Made by a program: the position numbers and the translations under genes. From CAUZIZ01 sp965218775 (GTDB taxonomy: Bacteria > Acidobacteriota > UBA6911 > RPQK01 > JAJDTT01), in the NCBI GenBank assembly GCA_965218775.1, contig CBDCLS010000006.1, positions 3,097,846 through 3,161,845 on the forward strand: a DNA stretch of 64,000 nucleotides, written 5' to 3'. Positions 43,331 to 52,375 of the stretch are shown piece after piece (position 1 is the stretch's first letter; every line of letters begins with the position of its first letter). The notes under the pieces were generated by a model. The model did not search any database. It was given only the letters and a program-made list of their open reading frames with translations, and was not told the DNA's origin.

Positions 43331-43417
43331 TCTGGATCGAGCGATCCGAGGCCAACCCGATTTTTTTGCTGGCCCTCCGAGGTTAGATTCGGGATACTGT
43401 TGCCAAGCCCGGGTTCC

Positions 43418-44026
43418 ATGAAGAGTGATGATTCCCGTTTTCAACAGGCGACCGGCCGATTCCAAGCCGCACATCTGGAGGATCCCAGACGGGTGGCGGT
43501 GGGTCAGAAGCAGGTTCCGTGGTCCCTTCTCTACCACCAGCGATTGGTCCACTGGGTTCAGCGTCTGAGTCCGACGGCGTCTGAAGAACTGAGGCTGGCG
43601 GCTTCTTGCCAGCATATTCGTCGTTGGACCATTCCAAGAAGTCAGTACCCCCCAGGAAAGTCAGGATACAAAAGGTGGCGTAAGCGTCTTGCGGGCTTTC
43701 ATGCCGAACAGGCGGCAGAGATCCTGGGTGAGATTGGATACGACTCGGCGACGATCGGACGCGTTCAAAGTCTTCTTCAAAAGTTCCGCCTGAAGCTGGA
43801 TCCCGAGGTACAGATTCTTGAGGATGCCATCTGTCTGGTGTTCCTGGAAAACGAGTTCTCAGAATTCGCCGGCAAACACGATCGGAACAAGATCGAGGAG
43901 ATTCTGCAGAAGACCTGGTTGAAAATGTCTTCCCGCGGTCGTGAAGCTGCCCAGGAAGTAGTAGCTAGACTGGCAGGAAAGGACCGGGAAATTGTGGAAG
44001 CTGCCCTGTTGGGTAGTCCCTCTTGA
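43418..44026 (+). CDS. DUF4202 domain-containing protein
   Basis: This is a 202-residue soluble protein with the family sequence FQQATGRFQAAHLEDPRRVA, LLYHQRLVHWVQRLSPTASE, LAASCQHIRRWTIPRSQYP and GYKRWRKRLAGFHAEQAAEI. Conserved His residues in 'CQHIRRW' and 'KFHAE'-like positions suggest a metal-binding HD-like helical fold, though no activity is established for DUF4202. ATG 43418 is preferred over a TTG six codons upstream because family members begin at 'DSRFQQA'. It lies 87 bases after the PhyH gene and may be co-transcribed. Confidence 0.8.
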   Translation: MKSDDSRFQQATGRFQAAHLEDPRRVAVGQKQVPWSLLYHQRLVHWVQRLSPTASEELRLAASCQHIRRWTIPRSQYPPGKSGYKRWRKRLAGFHAEQAAEILGEIGYDSATIGRVQSLLQKFRLKLDPEVQILEDAICLVFLENEFSEFAGKHDRNKIEEILQKTWLKMSSRGREAAQEVVARLAGKDREIVEAALLGSPS

Positions 44027-44032
44027 GATCCA

Positions 44033-44060
44033 CGGCGGCCTGGAGACCGCCGCCACGCCC
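44033..44060. repeat. fragment of the dispersed palindromic repeat
   Basis: CGGCGGCCTGGAGACCGCC GCC forms a near-perfect palindrome. It matches the end of the repeats at 7111 and 39536. It lies just after the DUF4202 gene and may act as its terminator. The rest of the stretch to 44322 holds nothing I can name. Confidence 0.55.
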
Positions 44061-44322
44061 TCTGCAGTATTGCGAAGCCAAGTCCGACAGAGCCGCGAAC
44101 GACTTGACTTGTCAGCAATTTGAGGCCAAGTTCCGAGGAGAGAGCTCGACAGCAGCACGATCTCACGATCCCCGACCTGGAATTTTCACCAAAATGATCC
44201 AGTGCGGCTGGGGACCAGACATAAGGGGCGACCTCGGTTGACTCCTCGGAATGCGCTTCAAGATAATGTTGGGAATCGCGCCCAATGTCAGCAACGCTTA
44301 GCCCGTGAGAAGGACATTATCT

Positions 44323-44718
44323 ATGGCTAGGATAATTTCTCTGGTGTTATCCTCCTTGCTCTTTCTGTTGCTCAACTTGGCCTTAGCAGGGGAGAAACAG
44401 AAGCAAAGTGAACCTTGCAAAGATGAAGTGACCACGTTGGGGATGCGGGAGTGCTCGAAGCAGCGCTATGAGACTGCGGACAGGGAACTAAACCAGGTCT
44501 ACGAGCAGCTGAGACACAAGTTGAACAAGACCCGTCAAGCCAAGCTCAAAAAGGCGCAGAGAGCCTGGATTGCCTTTAGGGACACGACGGCAGAGTTCGA
44601 GGCGAGTGAGGCGGAAGGAGGCTCCATGTACCCTCTTGTATATCAAGTTACTCAAGCCGAGATGACGGAGAAACGAGTCGGGGAGCTGAAGCAGATCCTG
44701 AAGCGGATGGAGTTCTAG
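44323..44718 (+). CDS. LprI-family (DUF1311) putative lysozyme inhibitor
   Basis: This is a 131-residue exported protein. A signal peptide (IISLVLSSLLFLLLNLALAG) precedes TLGMRECSKQRYETADRELN, QVYEQLRHKLN and KKAQRAWIAFRDTTAEFEAS. The 'M..C....Y...D..LN..Y..L' and 'L..AQRAWI.FRD' signature defines DUF1311/LprI. M. tuberculosis LprI, a member of this family, inhibits lysozyme. The ATG at 44323 is used; GTG 44305 would extend the N-terminus. A peptidoglycan-hydrolase gene starts 43 bases downstream, making an inhibitor/lysozyme pair likely. Confidence 0.82.
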   Translation: MARIISLVLSSLLFLLLNLALAGEKQKQSEPCKDEVTTLGMRECSKQRYETADRELNQVYEQLRHKLNKTRQAKLKKAQRAWIAFRDTTAEFEASEAEGGSMYPLVYQVTQAEMTEKRVGELKQILKRMEF

Positions 44719-44761
44719 TCTGGATGTCTGCGGCAAGTGGACGTGAGAGGGAGCCGGATTA

Positions 44762-45618
44762 ATGGCGAAGAAGACACTGAGATTTCGCGATGGTTTCGAC
44801 AGCCAATCGCCCGAGAAGCGTGACGATGTGAAGGCACTGCAGCGTGCCTGCAGTCACAGGGCTACCCAATAGAGGCAGACGGGCTCTTCGGTCAGGGAAC
44901 CAAGGACGCCGTGTTGGCCTTCCAGGCGGCTCGCGGGCTGGAAGTTGACGGAATAGTTGGTCCTGGAACCTGGGGAGCACTGGAGGGAAGCGATGCTGTC
45001 CAGCGGCAATCAGATGGAGAAAAGGGCTTGGATGGGTCTTCCTTGCTGCAGGGCTTTCGGGGAGATCTGAGCTGGGTTCACGCCCGTGAAGGACATGCGG
45101 GAAAGGCGTACTGGCCAGGCGGTGCCTCTGGAGTGACCCTGGATCCAGGTGTCGACCTGGGCCATGCGAAGCCGAGCTTGATCGAAACCGCTTACAAGGA
45201 TTTGTTAACAGCCGTGCAATTCGAGGCGACCACAAGCGTGCTTGGGATCAAGGGAGATGCTGCCAAAGCGGCGCTGGAGAGTAGTCCTGATCTACAAAGT
45301 ATCCGGATCAGCAGGGCAGAGGCGGATACTATCTTCCAGTATACAGCACAGCCCTATTGGCAGGCGATCATCAGGCGTTTCCCCAACCTGGCCGCGGCGG
45401 ACTCACTGGGGTCGGTTCAGACTGCCCTTCTTTCAATTGGCTATAACCGGGGAACCGGTAATCGAGGGCTCGAAGTCCTGAAGCAGCCCATCCAGGACAA
45501 GGACTGGGTCGAGGTCTCCAATCTAATCGGGTCGATGCAGCAGGATCACTCACTCGAAGGGATCAGAAAGCGGCGCAGGATGGAGGCTGAACTGATCAAG
45601 CAGGAGTTGGCAGGCTAG
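44762..45618 (+). pseudogene. peptidoglycan-binding plus lysozyme-like hydrolase, frameshifted
   Basis: The gene begins ATG (GGGAG 8 bases upstream) with AKKTLRFRDGFDSQSPEKRD. After 'DDVKALQRA' the frame shifts. The next frame supplies LQSQGYPIEADGLFGQGTKD, AVLAFQAARGLEVDGIVGPG and TWGALEG, a PG_binding_1 domain. The second domain carries VHAREGHAGKAYWPGGASGV, TLDPGVDLGHAKPSLIE and later LLSIGYNRGTGNRGLEVLKQ. This is typical of phage-type lysozyme/pesticin muramidases, with Glu in HAREG as the likely catalytic acid. The total length (857 bases) is one base short of a whole frame, matching a single-base deletion near 44855. Real inactivation or a read error cannot be told apart. Confidence 0.7.
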
Positions 45619-45834
45619 TGCAGCGCGCCACAAGTCTTGAACCAGGGTTCAGCAGCCCCTCGTCGCCGCTGGCGTTGTTGCGCTCGACTCGACATATAGC
45701 CCGATATGACTCGCTCGCGACGCCTAGCCAGCGACAACGATTGACTACTGTCCCCTGGCTCAGAACTTATGGCGAGCTACACTAGACGATTCGCACGGAG
45801 GGTGCCGGCAGGACCGGAACTAGACGGACCCGAC

Positions 45835-46161
45835 CTAGACGGTGAAAGATTGACCACAGCTGCAGGTTTTGGAGGCGTTTGGGTTGATGAAGGTAAAGCC
45901 TTCCTGCATTAAGGATCCGCGCCAGTCCAGGCCCATACCCTTCAGGTAGAGGTAGCTTTTCATATCGACGAAGACCTTGACTCCGTATTGCTCGAAGATC
46001 TTGTCGCCAGCCTTCTTCTCGGGTTCGAATCTCAAGACGTAGTTCAATCCGGAGCAACCTCCACCCCTGACGCCCAGTCTCAGGCCTCCCTCCAAGAGCC
46101 CTTCGGCCTCGAGACCTTCTTTAATCTTCTGCGCTGCTTGCTCTGTAATGTGAATTGACAT
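45835..46161 (-). CDS. iscA: A-type Fe-S cluster carrier (IscA/ErpA family)
   Basis: This is a 108-residue protein with the three family cysteines: Cys36 in RGGGCSGLNY, and Cys100 and Cys102 in SKTCSCGQSFTV. It is an A-type carrier accepting or delivering Fe-S clusters or iron in the cytoplasm. The block GGGLRLGVRGG-like core and GFTFINPNASKTCSCG end are standard. Whether it is IscA, ErpA or SufA cannot be told from sequence alone. It stands alone, divergent from the nucleotidyltransferase gene. The preceding 216-base gap (45619-45834) holds no recognisable feature. Confidence 0.88.
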   Translation of the reverse strand: MSIHITEQAAQKIKEGLEAEGLLEGGLRLGVRGGGCSGLNYVLRFEPEKKAGDKIFEQYGVKVFVDMKSYLYLKGMGLDWRGSLMQEGFTFINPNASKTCSCGQSFTV

Positions 46162-46389
46162 GATCTCTTATTCGTTATCCCTTCAACCGGGGTCTAACCT
46201 GTAAGACGCTCAACTCAGGAGTCAGTTTCAAATCCTACCTTGGCTATCCCAGAAAGATCTCTCTCCTTCGAGCTCTTCCAGGTATCCGTTGAAGGTGTAG
46301 CCCAAGGATAGGGAGTGTGTCAAGCCGTGGATGCGGTAGCCCGACTCAGCAGGTTGCGGGCCGGTTCGATCCGTGATATCGACTGGTTC

Positions 46390-47007
46390 ATGAGGAAAAC
46401 CCTCGCCTCGGTGATTCTGGCCGCCGGCTTTTCCCGTCGAATGGGCAGTCCCAAACCGCTGCTCGAATTGGGAGGGAAGAGTTTCCTGAGGACCATCATT
46501 GATCGTCATAAGCTGTCTTCCTTGACTGTTTGCGTCGTATTGGGCCGACACAACCTTCAGGTCGCCGAGCAAGTCGATCTGTCCGACACCACCGTCCTTG
46601 TCAATCCTGATCCGAGTCGTGGAGCCCTCTCAAGTCTGCTGATTGCTCTGGGCCACCTTGGTGAACCGGACGGACTGCTGATCCATCCAGTTGATCATCC
46701 GCTGGTATTGGCCGGAACCATAAAGTGTCTGGTTCAGCATCATTGTCGTTTGCCCGCGTCCATCCTGCTGCCAGCGGTTCACGGGCGAAAGGGGCACCCC
46801 GTGCTCTTTCCTCAGCGCTTCTTCTTCGACTTGAGGCGGGCCCCACTGGAAGAGGGGGCGCGTTGGGTCGTCCATCAGAACCCAGCCTCCACCTTTCTGG
46901 TGCCGGTGAAGGATCCGGGTATTCTGGTCAACATCAACACCCCGGCTCAGGTCAGCAGAATAGCTCGTTGTGGTTCCAGACGTCAGCTGAAAAGCACTAA
47001 GATATAA
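46390..47007 (+). CDS. MobA/CoxI-like nucleotidyltransferase
   Basis: This is a 205-residue NTP-transferase. The N-terminal signature ASVILAAGFSRRMGSPKPLL binds the nucleotide, with LLIHPVDHPLV as the acidic metal-binding loop. VLFPQRFFFDLRRAPLEEGA and ILVNINTPAQ complete the MobA/MocA-like fold. Members transfer GMP or CMP to molybdopterin (MobA, MocA) or act on related cofactors. The particular nucleotide is not determined by what I can see. ATG 46390 is used; an in-frame start at 46315 would add 25 residues without similarity. It is divergent from iscA. Confidence 0.8.
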   Translation: MRKTLASVILAAGFSRRMGSPKPLLELGGKSFLRTIIDRHKLSSLTVCVVLGRHNLQVAEQVDLSDTTVLVNPDPSRGALSSLLIALGHLGEPDGLLIHPVDHPLVLAGTIKCLVQHHCRLPASILLPAVHGRKGHPVLFPQRFFFDLRRAPLEEGARWVVHQNPASTFLVPVKDPGILVNINTPAQVSRIARCGSRRQLKSTKI

Positions 47008-47143
47008 GGTACAAACAAATCTCAATTCCAGGCTATGAGCCCCCGGGAAGAGAGGTCAGAAGCGAGCCGGCGAAAGCGCGTTTGGCCTTTGCTGCCGGTG
47101 ATTTGTCATTTGTTCGTATCTTGTGGAATTTCCAGGTTTCAGA

Positions 47144-48912
47144 CTACTTCGAGAAACTGACAGGCATCGTGACAAACAGGATTTCTCCTCGGGTTTGAAT
47201 CACCGTGGCAGCGACCGGTCCCTGGGAGGAGGCCCCCTTGAGCAGCCCCTCAAAATTGCTGAAGTCCAGTGTTACATCCGGCTCTGGATTCCAGGCGATC
47301 TCGTCCACGAAAAGAGACCGATGGCCCATGCCTGTCAGGGTGATGGAAGCTGTCGCCAGCAATTGCCCCTCTACACTCCGCAGCTGGAGGCTGATCATTA
47401 ATGGGTCGTTTCCCGGGTTCTGAACTGCGATACCTGTGTTCGTCGTGGCGCTTTTGAGCATAGGGGCCGCGAAACCGGGGAGCTTTCGACTACTACCCAC
47501 ACCTGCGGCTCCAGCGCTGCTGTTAAAGACAATCACTCCGGCCAGAGGCTTGTCAGAAGTCACCGTCGCAGACCCAACCTGTAGCGGGCCCTCACCATCT
47601 GTGCTCAAGACACGCATACCAGAGGCGGGTATCGTGACGTTATGAGTTCCGTCGGCAAGTACCTGGCCGTCGAGATCCGCGCCACTCAGGGGGAGACCAT
47701 CGTCATCTTTGAGCGTAATTGTGGCCTGGGCGCTCATCGTCTTGCTCAAGTTGATCAGGATGACCTCGCTGGAAACACCAACTCCGCTCTGCTCGCCGTC
47801 TCCAAATTGAGCAAAGAGGAGTTCAAGACTGCCGGACTCCCTTGGAGCCGCCACCGGCATCGTCACGAATTCCTGAGGTCGGGTCTGAATCACGGTCGCG
47901 GCAACGCCTCCTGCGAATGTAGTTGCCTTCACAAGTCCCTCGAAATCCGTAAAGTCGATGATCGCACCCGGCTCTGGAGTCCAGCCAATCTCGTCCACAA
48001 AGAGAGCCCGATGGCCCATGCCTGCCAGGGTAATGGAACCCGTGCCCAACAGCTCGCCGTCAGAATCTCGCAGTTCGAGAGTCACCAATACCGGATCGTT
48101 CCCCGGATTCTGAAAGGCGATTCCTGTGTTGATCTCAGCGTTCTTCAGCATAGGAGCTACGAACGCCGGCAGTGCCGGGCTGGCACCCACGCCGGCCGCT
48201 CCGATACCGCTGTTGAAAACCACGACGCCCGATAGTTGCTGGTCCGAAGTCACGGTCGCAGATCCTGCCTGCAAAGGCCCCTCGCCATCGGTGCGCAGGA
48301 TACGCATGCCACAGGTGGGAATCGTGACATCGACCTCTCCCTGGAGCAGAACGACTCCATTCAGGTCGACGTTGTCCAGGGACACACCGTCATCGCCTTT
48401 GACCCCAATCGTAGCCCCGGCCTCCAGGGTCTTGTCGGGATTTACCAGGAAGAACTCACTGGAAAGCTGTACCGTGCTTGTCCCCAGAGCCTGAGTGAGA
48501 CTTGCCGAAGCGACTTCTCCGTCTCCAAATTGGGCAAAGTAGAGCGGCGAGATGGCGACGGTGGTGCTAATGGTTTGACTGTTGTTTTCCTGCTCGTTGT
48601 CCTCCTCATTTGCCGATACCGTGGCCGTGTTCTCCACCTGTCCAATTGTCGACGGATCCACGACAACGCCCAAATGAATGTCGGGAGCCGACTCCGAGCT
48701 GTGCAGGGAGTCTCGGGTGCAGGTGACGGTACCTGCCACCTCGCTACAATTCCAGCCAGCGCCAGCAGCCGAAACAAACGTGACACCATCGGGCAGGGTG
48801 TCGATGACCGTGACATCGGTGGCTTCAGAATGCCCGTTGTTGGTAACGCCGAGCGTGTAGGTCAGATCTCTTCCCGGGGCGACGGGATCTGGGTCGGCCA
48901 TCTTGCTGATGT
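47144..48912 (-). pseudogene. 3' half of a DUF11 surface-protein gene split by nested IS elements
   Basis: This is the C-terminal part of the gene whose 5' half is at 52376-54614. It resumes DISKMADPDPVAPGRDLTYT, LGVTNNGHSEATDVTVIDTL (a DUF11 domain). It then carries two related domains beginning LYFAQFGDGEVASASL and LLFAQFGDGEQSGVGV. Each contains 'ILRTDGEGPLQ', 'VVFNSGIGAAGVG' and 'GIAFQNPGNDPV', so they are an internal tandem duplication. They are probably cell-surface adhesive modules. The two gene halves join in frame through one CTAG copy (4008 bases, 1335 residues) and no other change is needed. Confidence 0.85.
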
Positions 48913-49113
48913 CTAGCCCGGATTTCTCATAGTGAAAGCAGAAAGGCTGATTTTAGTCGATTTTTCGACTCTGGTTTGAGCCGAAGTCTCAGTTGAGGGC
49001 ACTGTAGAGTGCGAGAGCTTGGTGACACCTATGTTGAAGGCGGAAAACCGGTTTTTCAGACACACCTCAGCCGCCTCAGTTGCAGATGGTTGGGATTTCC
49101 GGTTTGCCTCCGC

Positions 49114-50375
49114 TCAGCCGAGCTGTTGAAGCTGGGCCAAGGTTTGGGCGTAGAGTGTTTGGTAAGGATAACCCTCGCTCAGCGACAAGCTCACCCGTCG
49201 GACACTGACCCGAATCTGGCCTCCTATCTTCAACAGTTTGAGGCGAATCGTCTGGCATTGCGCCTTCGCCCACTGGGTCCCCTTCAAAGCGACACACCTG
49301 AGCGTGTGCAGCAGATTGTAAGCCACCGAGGAAAACCACAGGCGCAGCTGATTGCTCTTCATGCGGTGCGTCGAGGTCCGATCGGCAAACAGCTCTAGCT
49401 GCTGCTCCTTAATCCGATTCTCCGCTTCCCCTCGCGCGCAGTACAGCTCCTCGTACAGCTTTTGGGCGGGCCACCGCTTCGCTCCCAGCGAGGTGACGAC
49501 AAAGCGGGGATTGGATCCCTTACCCGTGTACTCGGCCTTGCCCACCACTCGCCGCTCTTGACTCCAGCTTTTGCGCGTCTGGTAACGAAAGTCCTTGTAG
49601 ACTCGGGCGCTGCTGCCGTTGGCTTGTTGCAGTGCCTGGGCCTGTTCCAACTCGGACTCCAGGGCCCCCTCTAAGCGCTGATTGCGGGCCAGACCGAAGA
49701 CGTAATCCACTCGATGCTCCTCACACCATTTCATCAACGCCTCGCGGGCAAAGCTGCTGTCCGCCCGCAGAGTAATGCGGACCTTCGGCCACTTCGCCCG
49801 CAGTTGTCCCACCATCCGCTCCATCTCCTGGACCGCTCCTTCGGAGCCATCCAGGTTCGACACCCGCAGCTTGGCCCCCAGCACATACCCCTCGCAAAAC
49901 ACATACAGCGGCAGGTAGCAGTAACACCGGTAGTAGCCATGGTAGAAACGACCCTCCTGTTCTCCGTGCAGCGGATCATCCGTCGCATCCAGGTCCAAGA
50001 CCAACTCCTTCGGTTTCCCGCCTCGCACCCGAATGAACTGCTCCACCAAAAACGCTTCGACCGCGGCTTCATCCACCGGCGTCTTGCGATATTTATCCTG
50101 CGTCACCGAGGACAACTCCAAACGATTGAGGGTGCTCTTGCCCGCACACGCCTTGCCTCGATCCGCTTCCGCTCGCCGATCCCTCCCCAAGGGATCTTCC
50201 TTGCCGACCAACACCGCCATCAGCGGATCTGCCCGGAGCTCCTCATGATCGTTGACATCCTCATAGCCTAGGGCCAGTCCGTAAATCCGCTGCCCCACCA
50301 GTTCCTCCACACTGAACTCGGTGAAGCGAGGATCGCGCCGGTCCCCAAAGCAGGCGGCCAAGCCGCTAATGAACC
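49114..50375 (-). pseudogene. IS1380 transposase, C-terminal part of a split gene
   Basis: The frame matches the intact transposase at 13659 from just after NRYGF onward, with scattered substitutions (for example 'QALQQANGSSARVYKD' for 'QALQQASGSSARVYKD'). The catalytic regions LVLDLDATDDPLHGEQEGRF, ITLRADSSFAREALMKW and RGEAENRIKEQQLE are present. Without the N-terminal 47 residues, now beyond the inserted IS, it is not expected to give functional transposase. Confidence 0.88.
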
Positions 50376-52140
50376 GAGGGTGTCGTAAAAGACCCGTTTC
50401 AAATCAGTACTAAGAATCCTCCCAGGCTAGCAAAGAAGAGTCGGAGTAGGCTGCGAAAATAGGGGGGATGGAGCAAGCAATTAAACGACCGGTGGTCAAG
50501 ATCGATTCGAGCGGCCAATGGGGGCTCTTTCGAGGGATGAATGAGAAGGAAGGCCAGGGGAAGCGCCGGAAAAGGAAGCGGCCCGGGGCGAAACAATTCG
50601 AAGATCCCTCCCCGCGGGGGATCTTGATCGGCGATGAGAGTCTTGCAGAGTTTCTGGTGAAGATGTCGCAGACGTGGGTCTTTGTGGCTCGGGAGGTGAT
50701 CCGGAGTTTGTCGTGGGAGGCCTTTGAAGCGAAGTACCGAGGGGGAGGGAGACGGCCGTACCATCCGGCAGCGCTGGTGGGATTGATTCTGTTCGGGATT
50801 CTGGAGGGCAAGGGATCGCTGCGTCAGCTGGAAACCCTGGCCCGGGTGGATACCCGTTGCTGGTGGTTCACGGGGGGGATCACGCCGGATCACTCGGTCA
50901 TCGGCCGCTTTATCAATGAACACGGGGAGAGGCTGAGGGAAGAGTTCTTTGTGGAGCTGACCCAGGAAGTGTTGAAAAGGACTGGGAAGGACAAGGACAA
51001 GGGGAAGAAGGAGGGCGTGAGTTTGGCGGCCGACGGCACGGTGGTACAGGCGGCGGCCTCGCGTTACCGACGGGTGAAGAAGGAGGCGGCCGAAGCGGCC
51101 GCGGCGGAAAAGCGTCGTCGGGCAGAAGCGGATCCGAAGAACGAGCAATTGGCGCGTCAGGCCAAGCAAGCGGAGGAAGTGGCGCAAGCGGTACGCGAGC
51201 GGGTGGCGGCGCGGCAGGCGCAACGCAAGAGCACGGAGCATACGGCCGTGAGTCCGAGTGAACCGGAGGCGGTGATCCAGCCCCTGAAGAACAAAGCGAA
51301 GGCCGCCAGCTACAAGGGGGTGGTCTTGGCCAACCAGGATCGCATTATAGTGGCCCAGGCGGTGGATCCCTCCTCGGAGACGGGGGTGCTGCAAGCGCTG
51401 TTGCAGCAAGGCAAGCGGGTGGGTGGAGCGATCCAACAACTGTTGATGGATGCGGGGTTTTTCTCGGGGCAAGCGCTGGAGACGGCCCTAGAAGAAGGGG
51501 TGGAGGATGTGCTTTGTCCTGAGGGATCGAGCCCCCGAGTGGGTTGGGAGAAGAAGTCGACGAAGTGCTTGGCTAAAGCGGCCTTTCGCTACGAGGAGTG
51601 GGAAGATCGTTATCACTGTCCGGCGGGACAGAAACTGCACCCGGTCCAAAAGGGCAGCGATGGGGGCAAGCGGTATGTGCGCTACGGAGGAGCCCCCTGT
51701 GAGAGTTGCGGGTTGAGGAGCCAGTGCACCAGCAGTCGGAAAGGTCGAACGGTCAAACGCTATGAGGATGAGGAGATCAAGGATGCGGAGCGGGAAGTGA
51801 TGCGCCAGCCCCGGGCTCAAGAGGCCTATCGTCAGCGCAAACAGATGGTGGAGCCCGTCTTCAGCGAACTGAAAGGGATCCAAGGATTACATCGGTTCAA
51901 GCGGAGAGGGTTGAAGAATGTCGGTCTGGAGTTTGCCCTTCATGCCAGCGCCCACAACCTCCGACGGCTGATTGCCCTGACCCCGTCCGTCCTATTTAGC
52001 GCTTTTTGGAGGCTCCTACATGCGCCGATCGGCCTTTTCCAGCGTCTGCAGCGCCTCTCCTTGTGTTTTTCGGCATAGCCGCACGACAAAGTGTCGCCCC
52101 ACTTACTCCCGGTCGCCACGTGAACTTTTACGACACCCTC
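50376..52140 (+). mobile_element. IS1182-family insertion sequence
   Basis: The 1765-bp element has perfect 16-bp terminal inverted repeats (GAGGGTGTCGTAAAAG and CTTTTACGACACCCTC). It is flanked by GAACC duplications at 50371-50375 and 52141-52145. It carries one intact transposase gene. It sits within the transposase gene of the IS1380-type element. Confidence 0.9.
50468..52078 (+). CDS. IS1182-family transposase
   Basis: This is a 536-residue DDE transposase. The N-terminal part YHPAALVGLILFGILEGKGS, LRQLETLARVDTRCWWFTGG and PDHSVIGRFINEHGE is the DUF772/IS1182 region. SLAADGTVVQAAASRY supplies the first Asp, QLLMDAGFFSGQALETALEE the second, and RKQMVEPVFSELKGIQGLHR the Glu with HRFKRRGLKNV. 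A Lys/Ala/Glu-rich coiled coil (about residues 190-265) is a normal family insertion. CPAGQKLHP, CESCGLRSQC may bind zinc. The frame is complete, so it may be active. Confidence 0.9.
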   Translation: MEQAIKRPVVKIDSSGQWGLFRGMNEKEGQGKRRKRKRPGAKQFEDPSPRGILIGDESLAEFLVKMSQTWVFVAREVIRSLSWEAFEAKYRGGGRRPYHPAALVGLILFGILEGKGSLRQLETLARVDTRCWWFTGGITPDHSVIGRFINEHGERLREEFFVELTQEVLKRTGKDKDKGKKEGVSLAADGTVVQAAASRYRRVKKEAAEAAAAEKRRRAEADPKNEQLARQAKQAEEVAQAVRERVAARQAQRKSTEHTAVSPSEPEAVIQPLKNKAKAASYKGVVLANQDRIIVAQAVDPSSETGVLQALLQQGKRVGGAIQQLLMDAGFFSGQALETALEEGVEDVLCPEGSSPRVGWEKKSTKCLAKAAFRYEEWEDRYHCPAGQKLHPVQKGSDGGKRYVRYGGAPCESCGLRSQCTSSRKGRTVKRYEDEEIKDAEREVMRQPRAQEAYRQRKQMVEPVFSELKGIQGLHRFKRRGLKNVGLEFALHASAHNLRRLIALTPSVLFSAFWRLLHAPIGLFQRLQRLSLCFSA

Positions 52141-52281
52141 GAACCCATAGCGGCTCTCCACCTCCCGTAACAGCAACCCCCCGGAGTCTGAGGTGATCTG
52201 CCCCCCATTGAATTCTGCCTCGACTCGGCGCCCTTCTAGCTCTTGAAACTCCAGCTTGGAAGCGATACACTCTGTGGTCAT
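52141..52281 (-). pseudogene. IS1380 transposase, N-terminal part of a split gene
   Basis: The first 47 codons (TTECIASKLEFQELEGRRVE, then GGQITSDSGGLLLREVESRYGF) match the intact transposase, then the IS1182-type insertion begins at the GAACC duplication. Its continuation is at 49114-50375. Confidence 0.88.
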
Positions 52282-52375
52282 AGTAGTCAGCTCCTTGTGA
52301 TTATTAAGTATCTGATAACAAAGACTTTATATCACATAGAGCTGACTGCTTTTTCTTGTCTTTGAGAAATCCGGG

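Larger units (their letters stand above)
48917..52375 (-). mobile_element. IS1380-family element, second copy, interrupted by an IS1182-type element
   Basis: The ends CCCGGATTTCTCA (left) and its complement TGAGAAATCCGGG (right) match the intact copy at 13461, and CTAG is duplicated at 48913-48916 and 52376-52379. After subtracting the inserted element and one 5-bp duplication it is 1689 bp, one base short of the intact copy. It inserted in the DUF11 gene and was then itself hit. Confidence 0.88.

Noticed and set aside
46340..46400. tRNA-like T-loop (GGTTCGATCC) upstream of the nucleotidyltransferase gene
   Set aside because: No acceptor, D or anticodon stems can be formed around it.
50399..51472. 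357-codon minus-strand frame opposite the IS1182 transposase
   Set aside because: Antisense shadow of the transposase; Leu/Arg/Pro-rich composition typical of such frames.
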